From NCBI RefSeq assembly GCF_018614525.1, contig NZ_JAGGOL010000051.1, forward strand, positions 1 to 41,045: a DNA stretch of 41,045 nt, given 5' to 3'. Each line of letters starts with the position of its first letter. The first letter of the stretch is position 1. Source of the stretch: Streptomyces sp. ISL-11. GTDB lineage: Bacteria; Actinomycetota; Actinomycetes; Streptomycetales; Streptomycetaceae. Shown piece after piece: positions 30,295-38,666 of the stretch. The notes beneath the pieces were generated by a model. It saw only the letters and a program-made list of their open reading frames with translations, searched no databases and was not told the origin of the DNA. The position numbers and the translations under genes are program-made.

Positions 30295-30627
30295 TCAGAT
30301 CGTGGTGTCGATCGCTCGTGCCACCTGTGCCAGCCGCTCTTCATCGCGCCGGTAGTGGGTCCACTTGCCCACCCGGGTGGGATGCACGAGCCCCGCCCGT
30401 TCGAGCGTGCTCATGTAGCTGGAGACGGTCGACTGGGCGAGCCCCGACTTCGCTTGGATGTGCGTGACGCACACGCCGACCGTCTGACGGTCCGCGATCG
30501 GCTCGTACTCGCAGAAGTGCGCGTCGGGATCCTTCAGCCACCGCATGATCTGCAAACGGGCAGGGTTGCCAAGGGCCTTGAACACCTCGATCAGATCACC
30601 CGAACCTGATCCCGCCGCTTCGGCCAT
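30295..30627 (-). CDS. ArsR-family winged-helix regulator
   Basis: From ATG 30627 (GAGAGGCGG upstream) the product is 110 residues. The winged helix is DLIEVFKALGNPARLQIMRW, then KSGLAQSTVSSYMSTLERAG, then LVHPTRVGKWTHYRRDEERL. Cys residues in AHFCEYEP and GVCVTH could sense metal or thiol-reactive compounds, though not in the classic ArsR CxCxxC form. It lies 41 bp upstream of the quinone oxidoreductase and presumably represses it. A CGATATCTCGAT stretch about 35 bp before its start is similar to ATATCGA in the next leader, a possible shared operator. Confidence 0.85.
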   Translation of the reverse strand: MAEAAGSGSGDLIEVFKALGNPARLQIMRWLKDPDAHFCEYEPIADRQTVGVCVTHIQAKSGLAQSTVSSYMSTLERAGLVHPTRVGKWTHYRRDEERLAQVARAIDTTI

Positions 30628-30717
30628 GAGCCGCCTCTCTCGCCAGACACTCCGACACACCACGATATCTCGATGACCGATCCGCTCCCATTTCTCCGGC
30701 CGCGCCTCGCGAGGTGA

Positions 30718-30969
30718 TCACGACCGCACCCCCGGGCTGTCCATCACCGCGCGCCAGCCGCGCTTGATGATCTCGGTGTACGAGCGGTGCGACGGGTGCG
30801 CGCCGGCGTGCCGGAGGACCCAGTCGATGGTCGGCGTCGGGTCCGCGGTGCGGGGTGAGCCCTCCCCACACAGGTCGCACTCCTGCGCGTACGTGCGAAT
30901 CCTGGCGTCCGGCTCCTCGTCGGGCTGGACCGTCCAGTACATGTGCTTGATCACGGCGCGGGTGCTCAC
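30718..30969 (-). CDS. DUF7848-family small protein
   Basis: This 83-residue protein, MSTRAVIKHMYWTVQPDEEP, then ECDLCGEGSP, then a helix (RSYTEIIKRGWRAVMDS), matches the actinomycete DUF7848 pattern with a CxxC knuckle and a His-rich segment (HAGAHPSH), suggesting zinc binding. These proteins are usually encoded beside XRE/DUF397 pairs, as here (divergent from the XRE gene at 31081). GAGCCAGCGGTGAGC precedes the ATG. Function unknown. Confidence 0.75.
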   Translation of the reverse strand: MSTRAVIKHMYWTVQPDEEPDARIRTYAQECDLCGEGSPRTADPTPTIDWVLRHAGAHPSHRSYTEIIKRGWRAVMDSPGVRS

Positions 30970-31080
30970 CGCTGGCTCCTCACTGTGTGTGTCGATGCGG
31001 TGACGAGCCTGGCTCCTGCGGAGTACGCTGACCAGGGGTAACGGCTTTCGGCGTATCGACGCGAAAACAGGGGATCAACG

Positions 31081-31929
31081 ATGCCTCCACCGAAGGAACT
31101 CGACCCTTCCACGTCGCTGGCGGCTCTGTACGGGGTGAAGTTACGCAAGCTCCGCCTACGAGCGGGTTGGACGCAGCGTGAGTTGGGCGACAAGATTCCC
31201 ATCGCGCACAACCGAATCGCACAGTTCGAACTGGGCAAGGAATCGCCGCCCAAGGACATTTCCGAGCGGCTTGACGCGGTACTCGGCGCGGACGGAGACC
31301 TTACCGACCTGTGGGAGTACGCAAAGCAGTTCCCGCCCACCGAGGCGTTTCGCAAGTACAAGGAGTACGAAGCCAGGGCCGTCGCCATGCACAAGTACCT
31401 GGCGTGCTCCGTTCCTGGTCTGTTGCAGACCGAAGCGTATGCGCGTGAGGTGATGCGTCAGGCTCTTCCATGGTGTGCTGCGGAGGAAATCGAGGAGAAG
31501 GTCGCGGCACGGCTCGCTCGGAAGAGCGTCCTTGAGAAGGAGGATCCGCCACTGCTCTGGGTCGTGCTGGATGAGGCGGTACTTCGGCGCCCAGTCGGTG
31601 GAGTTGCCGTAATGCGTGAACAGTTGGCCTGTCTGCTGAAGGCGTCAGAGGCTGCCAATGTCGAAGTACAGGTTCTACCGTTCGCGGCCGGCGGCCACGC
31701 CGCCATGGGCGGATCGGTAACAGTGTTGTCCTTTGGCGCAGCCCCGAACGTGGTCTACCTGGAAGGCGGCACCTTGACCAGCATGGTGAAGGAGCGCAGG
31801 GCCGTGGCTCGGCATTCTCATCGGTACGATCTCGTGCACGCCGCAGCGCTCCCGCCAGCCGCATCCATCAGATGGATTGAACGAGCGATGGAGGATCTCG
31901 AAGCATGCGAACCGTACGAGCTGATCTGA
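31081..31929 (+). CDS. XRE-family regulator with DUF5753 domain, contains a TTA codon
   Basis: This 282-residue protein has an XRE helix-turn-helix at about 17-75 (KLRKLRLRAGWTQRELGDKI; HNRIAQFELGKESPPKDISE) and a DUF5753 domain at about 95-275 (SVPGLLQTEAYAREVM; EVQVLPFAAGGHAAMGGS; VVYLEGG). Such proteins pair with DUF397 partners in the Streptomyces BldB/AbaA-type systems that influence development and antibiotic production. Codon 21 (31141-31143) is TTA, the rare leucine codon read only by the bldA tRNA, so translation is likely delayed to late growth. Its 3' end overlaps the DUF397 gene by 25 bp. Confidence 0.93.
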   Translation: MPPPKELDPSTSLAALYGVKLRKLRLRAGWTQRELGDKIPIAHNRIAQFELGKESPPKDISERLDAVLGADGDLTDLWEYAKQFPPTEAFRKYKEYEARAVAMHKYLACSVPGLLQTEAYAREVMRQALPWCAAEEIEEKVAARLARKSVLEKEDPPLLWVVLDEAVLRRPVGGVAVMREQLACLLKASEAANVEVQVLPFAAGGHAAMGGSVTVLSFGAAPNVVYLEGGTLTSMVKERRAVARHSHRYDLVHAAALPPAASIRWIERAMEDLEACEPYELI

Positions 31930-32120
31930 GCAGCCTCAGTTGGCGTAAGTCGACGTATAGCGACACCCAGGAGGATTGCCTGGAAATCGCCGACAACATA
32001 CCCGGCGGCATCGTCCCCGTCCGCGACAGCAAGCGACCCCACGCCCGCGCCGTGATCTTCCCGTCCGCCGCCTGGAGTGCGTTCCTCGCCGCCGTCAAGG
32101 GCGGCAAGCTCGCCCCCTGA
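31905..32120 (+). CDS. DUF397 protein
   Basis: This 71-residue protein has the DUF397 signature: LSWRKSTYSDTQEDCLEIAD, VPVRDSKRPHARAVIFPSAA and WSAFLAAVKGG. It overlaps the XRE/DUF5753 gene by 25 bp and is coupled to it. DUF397 proteins (BldB-like) work with the XRE partner, thought to act as a toxin/antitoxin-like or regulatory pair. Confidence 0.92.
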   Translation: MRTVRADLSSLSWRKSTYSDTQEDCLEIADNIPGGIVPVRDSKRPHARAVIFPSAAWSAFLAAVKGGKLAP

Positions 32121-32227
32121 GCGGCAAGCGAAAACGTGCTCGCAGGGTAGTGACTTACCGAGGGGAACGTAAGCAGAATCGCAGGGAACCTCGCGCAACG
32201 CGGCGCGTAGATATGGGAGGCCCCTCG

Positions 32228-33883
32228 GTGCTGAGCACGATGCAGGACGTACCGCTGACCGTTACCCGCATGCTCCTCCACGGTGCGCTCGTGCACGGGG
32301 ACGCGAAGGTGACGACCTGGACCGGGGACGGCGAGCCGCTGAGGCGCAGCTTCCGCGAGATCGGCGAGCGGACCACGCAACTGGCGCACGCGCTGCGGGA
32401 CGAGCTCGGTGTCATAGGCGACCAGCGCGTCGGAACGCTCATGTGGAACAACAGCGATCACATGGAGGCGTACCTCGCGATCCCCTCCATGGGCGCCGTC
32501 CTGCACACCCTGAACCTGCGTCTGCCTCCCGAGCAGATCGCGTACATCGTCAACCACGCCGCGGACCGAGTGATCATCGTCAGCGGTTCGCTGCTGCCGC
32601 TGCTGGCACCGCTGCTGCCGCACCTCGGCACCGTCGAGCACGTCGTCGTCTCGGGGCCGGGCGACAGGTCCGTACTCCAGGGATGTCGACCGACCGTGCA
32701 CGAGTACGAGGAGCTGCTCGCGGGCCGTCCCGGCGACCACTTCGACTGGCCCGAGCTGGACGAGCGCGAGGCCGCCGCCCTCTGCTACACCTCCGGGACG
32801 ACGGGTGACCCCAAGGGCGTGGCGTACAGCCACCGTTCGGTGTATCTGCACGCCATGGAGGTCAACGCGGCGGCGTCGTTCGGGCTGACCCCGGCCGACA
32901 CGTGCCTGCCGGTCGTGCCGATGTTCCACGTCAACGCCTGGGGCCTGCCGTTCGCGTGCTTCATGGCGGGGACGTCGATGCTGATGCCCGACCGGTTCCT
33001 CCAGCCGGCGCCGCTCGCCGACATGATCGAGGCGGAGAAGCCGACGGTCAGCGGTGGCGTTCCGACGATCTGGGCGGGGCTGCTCGCCGAACTCGACGCG
33101 AAGCCGCGTGACATGTCGTCCTTCCGGACCGTGATCGTCGGGGGCTCGGCATGCCCGCCGGCGCTGATGCGGGACCTGGAGAAGCGGCACGGCGTGACGC
33201 TCGTACAGGCGTGGGGCATGACGGAGACGTCGCCGCTGGGCTCGATGGCGTTCCCGCCGCTGGGGATGACGGGCGACGAGGCGTGGCCGTACCGCATCCT
33301 CCAGGGCCGGCCGCCGGCCGGTGTGGAGCTGCGGCTGGCCGCGCCCGACGGCGGCATCCAGCCGTGGGACGGCGAGTCGACCGGCGAGCTTGAGGTGCGG
33401 GGGCCGTGGATCACGGCCGCGTACTACGGCGGTGCGGGTGCCGAACACGAGCGCCCGGAGGACAAGTTCACGGAGGACGGCTGGCTGCGGACGGGCGACG
33501 TCGGCGCGATCTTCCCGAACGGCTTCCTGAAGCTGACGGACCGGTCGAAGGACGTCATCAAGTCGGGTGGCGAGTGGATCTCCTCGGTTGAGCTGGAGAA
33601 CCATTTGATGGCTCACCCGGACATCGCCGAGGCGGCCGTCGTGGCCGTGCCGGACGAGAAGTGGGGCGAGCGGCCGCTGGCGGCGGTGGTCCTGAAGGTC
33701 GGCGTGACCTGCGACTATCCGGCGCTGAAGGCGTTCCTGGCCGAGCGGGTCGCCCGCTGGCAGCTGCCGGAGCGGTGGGCGCTGGTCGCGTCGGTGCCGA
33801 AGACGTCGGTGGGCAAGTTCGACAAGAAGGTCCTGCGGCGGCAGTACGCGGACGGGGAGCTGGCCGTCACGGTGGTCGCGTAG
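32228..33883 (+). CDS. fatty acyl-CoA synthetase (FadD-like)
   Basis: This 551-residue adenylate-forming ligase has the P-loop [12 protein letters not shown] (from residue 186), the A5-type motif [12 protein letters not shown], the A7/A8 region [16 protein letters not shown] and [20 protein letters not shown], and the C-terminal catalytic Lys region [10 protein letters not shown]. It activates medium or long-chain fatty acids with ATP and CoA. Start: GTG at 32228 ([14 protein letters not shown], typical for the family) has GGGAGG 6 bp upstream, better than the ATG at 32214. It is likely monocistronic. Similar FadD copies often serve beta-oxidation, and it could feed the MaoC/Ltp operon at 4.5 kb. 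Confidence 0.92.
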   Translation: MLSTMQDVPLTVTRMLLHGALVHGDAKVTTWTGDGEPLRRSFREIGERTTQLAHALRDELGVIGDQRVGTLMWNNSDHMEAYLAIPSMGAVLHTLNLRLPPEQIAYIVNHAADRVIIVSGSLLPLLAPLLPHLGTVEHVVVSGPGDRSVLQGCRPTVHEYEELLAGRPGDHFDWPELDEREAAALCYTSGTTGDPKGVAYSHRSVYLHAMEVNAAASFGLTPADTCLPVVPMFHVNAWGLPFACFMAGTSMLMPDRFLQPAPLADMIEAEKPTVSGGVPTIWAGLLAELDAKPRDMSSFRTVIVGGSACPPALMRDLEKRHGVTLVQAWGMTETSPLGSMAFPPLGMTGDEAWPYRILQGRPPAGVELRLAAPDGGIQPWDGESTGELEVRGPWITAAYYGGAGAEHERPEDKFTEDGWLRTGDVGAIFPNGFLKLTDRSKDVIKSGGEWISSVELENHLMAHPDIAEAAVVAVPDEKWGERPLAAVVLKVGVTCDYPALKAFLAERVARWQLPERWALVASVPKTSVGKFDKKVLRRQYADGELAVTVVA

Positions 33884-33959
33884 CGGCGGCGGGTACGGGC
33901 GGGGGCGCGTCGCCTTCCGGACAGACCGCGCCCCCCGGGTTCGTACACCGCACGGGCCC

Positions 33960-34373
33960 TCACGCCGCGACGAGTCGGACCCGGTCTCCACAGAGCTTGG
34001 TCATGTCGCCGACATCGGACGTCAGCATGACGACAGGGCGCTGCTGCCGGAGGGCGATCTCGGCGACGGCCGCGTCGATGGCGTATTTGTGCCCGTGCAG
34101 CCCAACGGCCGTCAGCAGCGACGAGGCGGCCTTCGCCTCCTCGTCGCCGACGGCGACGACGCGGAGACCGGAAAGGACCCAGCCGAGTCGGCTCCTGTTC
34201 GTGCGGGCGTGCACGGCCTCGATGATGGTGAGCGCGCAGATCACCACCTCCATGCCGCGTGAGCGGGCCTCCGCGACGAGCGCGACCACTGGTTCGTCGT
34301 CGCCGAGGAGCTTGGAGAACCCCTCGCTGTCGAGGACCAGCGTTCCCTCGTGGGTCAGCTTGCGGCGGGCCAC
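33960..34373 (-). CDS. PIN-domain ribonuclease toxin (VapC-like)
   Basis: This 137-residue PIN domain has acidic residues in TLVLDSEGFSKLL, ALTIIEAVHART, YAIDAAVAEIAL and LTSDVGDM, the four-residue metal site of VapC-type RNases. Its start lies inside the 3' end of the antitoxin gene (19-bp overlap), which puts toxin translation under antitoxin control. Confidence 0.85.
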   Translation of the reverse strand: MARRKLTHEGTLVLDSEGFSKLLGDDEPVVALVAEARSRGMEVVICALTIIEAVHARTNRSRLGWVLSGLRVVAVGDEEAKAASSLLTAVGLHGHKYAIDAAVAEIALRQQRPVVMLTSDVGDMTKLCGDRVRLVAA

Positions 34374-34639
34374 TGATCCCCTTCGGCGAAGACCTCGTCG
34401 AATACCTGACGCGCCTGCTCCTGGGCCTCCACCGAGAGGGGGCCTTTGCGGCGCTCGTAGTCGGCGAGGTACTCGTCCAGGATCTGGCCGCGCAGCTCCC
34501 GTTCGACGGCCGCGGTGATGAAGGCGGAGAACTCGCGCTTGCCCACCCGGGCGCGGATCGCCTCGGCGGTCCCTTCGGGCAGCGACAGACTGACGCGGGT
34601 CGCAGGGCCTTCGCCGATGCTGTACGTCGTCTCGGACAT
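34355..34639 (-). CDS. antitoxin partner of the PIN toxin (ribbon-helix-helix-like)
   Basis: This 94-residue protein has an N-terminal RHH-type DNA-binding pattern (ATRVSLSLPEGTAEAIRARV, then GKREFSAFITAAVEREL) and an acidic C-terminal tail (LSVEAQEQARQVFDEVFAEG) of the type that wraps PIN toxins. It precedes and overlaps the toxin gene by 19 bp. The TATTTTGTCAAACGAGTAGG stretch just before the start is A/T-rich and likely the autoregulated promoter. Confidence 0.82.
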   Translation of the reverse strand: MSETTYSIGEGPATRVSLSLPEGTAEAIRARVGKREFSAFITAAVERELRGQILDEYLADYERRKGPLSVEAQEQARQVFDEVFAEGDQWPAAS

Positions 34640-34737
34640 GGCCCTATTTTGTCAAACGAGTAGGAATACCGGAAGTCGGCGCGCCTCCCCGATGGCAGCG
34701 CACTTAGCGGCGGGCTGAGCCCCGCCCCCGCCGGACG

Positions 34738-35577
34738 TCACCGCCGCGCGTGGAAGATGCCCCACCGCAGGTGACCCGTGCGGGACGCGTCCGCCCATAG
34801 AGGGAGGTTCTCCAGGAGGCGGTCCAGGTACGCCGGGCTGATGACGTCGTGGAGGTCCGCCGCCCGGCGGGCCGTCTCCTCGATCAGGCCGAGGTAGTGG
34901 GGGAGCAGGTGCTCGCTGAGGTCGTCGAAATCGACCTGGGCGAGGCCCAGGCCGGCCAGCCGTTCCCGGTAGAAGGCGGGCGTGGCCAGGGCCTCCACGT
35001 CCAGGCGGGCCACGGCCGCGCGCAGGGCGGCGGGCGGATCGTCGTCGGCCGACATCAGGTCGGTGAACAGCAGGTCCCCCTCGGGCTTGAGGACCCGTAC
35101 CGCCTCGCCGATGACGCGCTCCCGGTCGCCGCTGTGGCAGAAGGCTTCCTGTGACCAGACGACGTCGAAGTGGGCGTCCGGGTAGGGAATGTCCTCGAAG
35201 GAGCCGGTGACGACGTCGATGAGCGCGTCCAGGCCGCGCTCCTCGTTCGTCTTGCGGTGGCGTTCGTTCTGGGTGCCGCTGATGTTCAGTGCGACGACCC
35301 GGCAGCCGAAGCTCCCGGCCAGCCGGCGCGCGGGCCCGCCGTAGCCGGAGCCCAGGTCGAGCACGGTGCTCCCGGGGCCCAGGCGGCCGGCGGCCTTGGC
35401 GGCCACCCGGTCGACCGTCCGGCGGGAGGCGTCCGCGACCGGCTCGCCTTCGTGGGCGTACACCCCGGTGTGGATGTCCTCGCCGCCCCAGAGGGCGTTG
35501 TAGAAGGCGTCGACATCGCGGGTGTCGTAGTAACGGCGGGCCGCCTCGGCGGCGTCCGTGGCGTGTTCGTGGCTCAT
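34738..35577 (-). CDS. SAM-dependent methyltransferase, sarcosine/dimethylglycine N-methyltransferase-like
   Basis: This 279-residue class I methyltransferase has SAM motif I TVLDLGSGYGGPARRLAG (71-88), motif II near DIPYPDAHFDVVWSQEAFCH, and motif III LKPEGDLLFTDLMSAD. The N-terminus (ARRYYDTRDVDAFYNALWGG followed by EDIHTGVY) and C-terminal HLRWGIFHARR resemble the SDMT half of glycine-betaine synthesis enzymes. The glycine/sarcosine methyltransferase partner is not in the window, so the substrate could be another small amine. Monocistronic as far as can be seen. Confidence 0.85.
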   Translation of the reverse strand: MSHEHATDAAEAARRYYDTRDVDAFYNALWGGEDIHTGVYAHEGEPVADASRRTVDRVAAKAAGRLGPGSTVLDLGSGYGGPARRLAGSFGCRVVALNISGTQNERHRKTNEERGLDALIDVVTGSFEDIPYPDAHFDVVWSQEAFCHSGDRERVIGEAVRVLKPEGDLLFTDLMSADDDPPAALRAAVARLDVEALATPAFYRERLAGLGLAQVDFDDLSEHLLPHYLGLIEETARRAADLHDVISPAYLDRLLENLPLWADASRTGHLRWGIFHARR

Positions 35578-35758
35578 TACCGTCTGCCTCGCTCTCCTCG
35601 TACGGACCGGTACGGATCCGGTGTCACAGGAGGTACCGAGGCCGACGGTATCCGGTCACCCGACGGGAGGTCAGGAGCGCGGAACCGGCCACGCACTCAC
35701 GTGCGTGCCACGTCTACGTCGTCGCGGCTGGGCGTGTGTTCATCGGTCCCGCGTTTGG

Positions 35759-36697
35759 TCAGCGCGGTCCTCGGATGCTGTCGATGATGCGAGTCCAGTT
35801 GTCGCTGCCATGTCCGTCCTTGATCGCGCGCCGATAGTGGTCCTGCACGGCCAGTGGGAGCGCGAGGTCGAGGCCGAGTGAGGTGCTGGTCTCGACGATG
35901 TGGTCGGACGTCGCACCCATCATGGTGACCGTGCTGAGGTCGCCGGGATGCTCTCCGGCATCAAGCGCGGCGCCGGGGTTCTCTTCACCGGCCCTCAGGA
36001 TGGCGCCGATCGAGTCGGCGGCGGAGAGCAACTCCGGCAGCGCTTCCTGAGCCTTCATTCCTGCGGTGCCCAGCATCGCGGTGGCGTGCATCAGTCCGGA
36101 CAAGGTGGTGAGGAACACCGTGAGTTGGGCTTGGTACATCATCTGGGCGAGGCCCGGGTCCGCGCCGAGGTGCTTCGGTGTTCCGAGCAGTGTCAACGTC
36201 GCCAGGTGGTTTTCCAGCGCCTCGGCGCGGCCGCTGTAGTAGACATAGGCTGCCTCCGTGCCGACCATCGGCGCGGGGACCATGACACCTCCGGTGAGGA
36301 AGATGGCGTCGTGGCCCGCTGCCCAGGCTGCTGCCTCGCGTGTGCGGTCGGGAGTGTCGGAGCTCAGGTTGACCAGCGTCCGGCCGGCGAGCGATTCGGT
36401 GGCGCTGCCGAGGACGTCGTACATCGCCTGGTAGTCGGTGAGGCTGAGGATCACGAGGTCGCTCGCTTCGACCGCCTCGCCGGGTGTCGCCGCGAGCGTT
36501 GCTCCATCGGTGACGACGCCGTCGGCCCGACTGGCGGTGCGGTTCCAGACGGTGACGGGGTGGCCGGCGGTGAGGAGTGTGCGTGTCATCGCCTGGCCCA
36601 TCGGGCCGAGCCCGATCACGGTGACAGCGCTGTTCTGCCTGGTGGTGCGGTTCTGTTGTTCGTTCACCCCTCCATGCTCGGAGAGCGCCACTACCAT
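35759..36697 (-). CDS. imine-reductase-like NAD(P)-dependent oxidoreductase
   Basis: This 312-residue beta-hydroxyacid-dehydrogenase-superfamily protein has the NADP motif VIGLGPMGQAMTRT (28-40), WNRTASRAD as the phosphate-binding loop, TGGVMVPAPMVGTEAAYVYY, and the long interdomain helix of imine reductases. At the position where characterised IREDs have catalytic Asp or Tyr, the sequence reads MMYQAQL (Gln189). Start ATG 36697 or an internal GTG 36667. It is divergent from an HxlR regulator across 53 bp with a perfect dyad. It reduces cyclic imines or a related carbonyl; the native substrate is unknown. Confidence 0.85.
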   Translation of the reverse strand: MVVALSEHGGVNEQQNRTTRQNSAVTVIGLGPMGQAMTRTLLTAGHPVTVWNRTASRADGVVTDGATLAATPGEAVEASDLVILSLTDYQAMYDVLGSATESLAGRTLVNLSSDTPDRTREAAAWAAGHDAIFLTGGVMVPAPMVGTEAAYVYYSGRAEALENHLATLTLLGTPKHLGADPGLAQMMYQAQLTVFLTTLSGLMHATAMLGTAGMKAQEALPELLSAADSIGAILRAGEENPGAALDAGEHPGDLSTVTMMGATSDHIVETSTSLGLDLALPLAVQDHYRRAIKDGHGSDNWTRIIDSIRGPR

Positions 36698-36700
36698 CGG

Positions 36701-36727
36701 AAGTACCCACTATTTTCTGCGGTACTT
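36701..36727. promoter_or_regulatory. HxlR-type operator between imine reductase and regulator
   Basis: AAGTACC (36701-36707) and GGTACTT (36721-36727) are perfect inverted arms with a 13-nt A/T-rich spacer, containing the GTAC/AGTAC core seen in HxlR-family sites. It lies in the 53-bp divergent gap and covers both promoters. Confidence 0.65.
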
Positions 36728-36750
36728 ACCTTTTTGTAAGGGGATCAGTG

Positions 36751-37122
36751 ATGGCCAAGGCGCCGAGATGCGGGCCTTACATCTGTGGGATCGACGCTGC
36801 GCTCGACGTGGTGAGCGGCAAGTGGAAGGGACTGATCCTCTGGGAACTCGATGCCCATCGCGTACGCCGCTTCGCTGAGCTCCGTCGCGGTCTGCCGGGA
36901 GTGAGCGAGAAGATGCTGACGCAGCACCTGCGTGAGATGGAGGTGGACGGCCTCGTGCACCGGGAGGTCTATGCCGAGGTGCCTCCGCGGGTGGAGTACT
37001 CCCTGACCGAGCACGGGCGCACGCTCAATCAAGCGCTCGGGCCGCTCGGCGCCTGGGGGGTCGAGCGGATGCGTCGCGAGGGCTCCGAAGCGGTTGTCGT
37101 GGCCGGGGCCTTGCACGGCTGA
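36751..37122 (+). CDS. HxlR-family winged-helix regulator
   Basis: This 123-residue protein matches HxlR: CGPYICGIDAALDVVSGKWK, ILWELDAHRVRRFAELRRGL, VSEKMLTQHLREMEVDGLVH, VPPRVEYSLTEHGRTLNQAL. Two Cys near the N-terminus (Cys8, Cys13) are candidates for sensing electrophiles or redox state, as in YodB/HxlR relatives. AAGGGG lies 7 bp before the ATG at 36751 (an adjacent GTG at 36748 is possible). It probably represses the divergent imine reductase. Repeat copy 2 begins at the base after its TGA. Confidence 0.9.
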   Translation: MAKAPRCGPYICGIDAALDVVSGKWKGLILWELDAHRVRRFAELRRGLPGVSEKMLTQHLREMEVDGLVHREVYAEVPPRVEYSLTEHGRTLNQALGPLGAWGVERMRREGSEAVVVAGALHG

Positions 37123-37296
37123 GCCGTGTCCGGTGGGTCTTCGGCTGCGGGCCGGCTTTGCCGCGTGGCCGCCTGCGGCGGGGCGAGCCGTCTTTGCCGC
37201 CTGCGGCGGCGGGCGCCCTGCGGGCGCGTCCTCAATCGCCGGACGGGCTGAAAGTGGCTGAGCTCAGCTGACTTCAGGCCGTCCGGCGATTGAGGA
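37123..37296. repeat. dispersed convergent-gap repeat, copy 2, with perfect palindromic arms
   Basis: This 174-bp copy starts at the base after the HxlR TGA and runs to 13 bp before the MFS stop. The distal 68 bp (37229-37296) form a near-perfect palindrome: arms TCCTCAATCGCCGGACGG and CCGTCCGGCGATTGAGGA pair perfectly over 18 bp, with an inner GCTGAGCTCAGC. It is the most regular of the copies and probably acts as a two-way terminator. Confidence 0.85.
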
Positions 37297-37308
37297 CACC
37301 GCCGAGCT

Positions 37309-38571
37309 TCACGCGCGCGCCGTGCGTCCGCCCAGCGCGCCGCCGACCCAGCCGATCACCGTCCACGCCGCCGCGATCGCGCAGACGCCGTTCCAGCCCC
37401 AGTGGTCGAAGGCCGGGCCCGCCAGGGCCGAGGCGATCGAGCCGCCGAAGAACGCGGCGACGACGTACGCGGTGTTGGCGGCGGCCGGCTTGGACGTGGC
37501 GCCGAGCGCGCGGGTCTGGTTGGCGACCTGGGCCGCCATGAGGCCGGCGTGGATCAGCACCGCACCCGCGCACAGGGCCCACAGCTGTCGGCCACCCAGC
37601 CAGAACAGCGGCAGGGACGCGGCCGCCAGCACGTATCCGGACGTCACGACGCGGTGCGCGCCGAAGCGGTCGATCAGGCCGCCCGAAATGGGGGCGACCG
37701 CGGTCGAGACGAGGCCGAACAGGCCGAAGAGGCCGGCCGTGCCCGTGGAGAGGTGGAACGGTGCGTCCGCCGTCAGCAGCAGCGCGAGCGTCGTCCACAG
37801 GGCGCTCCAGGCGCCGAACAGGCCGCCCTGGCGCAGGCACGCGGCCCGCAGGTCCGCGGAGGAGGCGAGGAGCTTGGGCAGACCGGCGATGTTCCTGAGC
37901 GGGTTGGAGCGGCCGCGCGGGCGGGTCTCGGCGGGCAGCATGACGGCGGTCAGCAGGCCGACGGCCACGGTCAGCGCGGCGCCGCCGAGGAAGACGGCGC
38001 GCCAGCCGTACGCCTGCCCGGCGAGGCTGCCGAGGACGCGGGCGGCGACGATGCCGGTGAACAGGCCGGAGACGACCGCCGCCACGTGCCGGCCGCGCCG
38101 GTCGGCGGGCGCGCGCTCGGCGACGAGCGGTACGAGCAACTGCGGTACGACCGTGGCGGCGCAGGCCACCAGGACGGCGGCCGCGAGCGCGGGCAGGCCG
38201 GGCGCGAACGCGGCGGCGACCAGGGCGACGCCGGCGACGGTGGACAGCGCGCCGACGAGCCGGCGGCGGTCGGCGGTGTCGCCCAGCGGCGCGAAGACGA
38301 GCAGGCCGATCGCGTAGCCGAGCTGGGCTATGGAGGCGATCCAGCCGGCGGCGGACGGCGTGGCGCCGAAGTCCTCGGCGATGAGGCTGAGGAGGGGAGC
38401 GGCGAGGTAGATGTTCGCGGCGGTGACGGCCGTGCACAGGGCGATGACGGAGAGCAGGACGGCGGGGCGCGGGGTGCGCGCGGGGCGCGCCGCCGAGACG
38501 TCAGCGGCGGGGTCGGCGGGGTCGGCGGTGGGCGCGGGGCGCGTGGTGGCGTCCGGTGCGGGTGTCGGCAT
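37309..38571 (-). CDS. MFS efflux transporter
   Basis: This 420-residue membrane protein of the major facilitator superfamily has about 12 hydrophobic helices, including VLLSVIALCTAVTAANIYLA, the MFS motif-A loop APLGDTADRRRLVGALS, and LLSLIAEDFGATPSAAGWIA. The N-terminal 35 residues are a Pro/Ala/Thr-rich cytoplasmic tail. The layout is that of an AraJ/drug-efflux-type exporter (YdeR-like). It is divergent from a TetR regulator with two matching operators, the standard arrangement of a ligand-induced efflux pump. The drug or metabolite exported is unknown. Confidence 0.92.
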   Translation of the reverse strand: MPTPAPDATTRPAPTADPADPAADVSAARPARTPRPAVLLSVIALCTAVTAANIYLAAPLLSLIAEDFGATPSAAGWIASIAQLGYAIGLLVFAPLGDTADRRRLVGALSTVAGVALVAAAFAPGLPALAAAVLVACAATVVPQLLVPLVAERAPADRRGRHVAAVVSGLFTGIVAARVLGSLAGQAYGWRAVFLGGAALTVAVGLLTAVMLPAETRPRGRSNPLRNIAGLPKLLASSADLRAACLRQGGLFGAWSALWTTLALLLTADAPFHLSTGTAGLFGLFGLVSTAVAPISGGLIDRFGAHRVVTSGYVLAAASLPLFWLGGRQLWALCAGAVLIHAGLMAAQVANQTRALGATSKPAAANTAYVVAAFFGGSIASALAGPAFDHWGWNGVCAIAAAWTVIGWVGGALGGRTARA

Positions 38572-38591
38572 GTGGGGGTCCCCCTATGTTG

Positions 38592-38655
38592 CAACCAACT
38601 GGTTGGTTGTGAGTGTGTCGGGCACGTTGATCAGTTGTCAACCAAATAGTTGGTT
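38592..38655. promoter_or_regulatory. two TetR operators between the MFS and TetR genes
   Basis: AACCAA-N4-TTGGTT occurs twice: 38593-38608 (with one more matching base on each side) and 38640-38655. Two copies of the same 16-bp site in the 95-bp divergent gap strongly suggest TetR dimer binding, one close to each promoter. The second ends 11 bp before the TetR start. Confidence 0.85.
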
Positions 38656-38666
38656 ACTCTTTGCGC

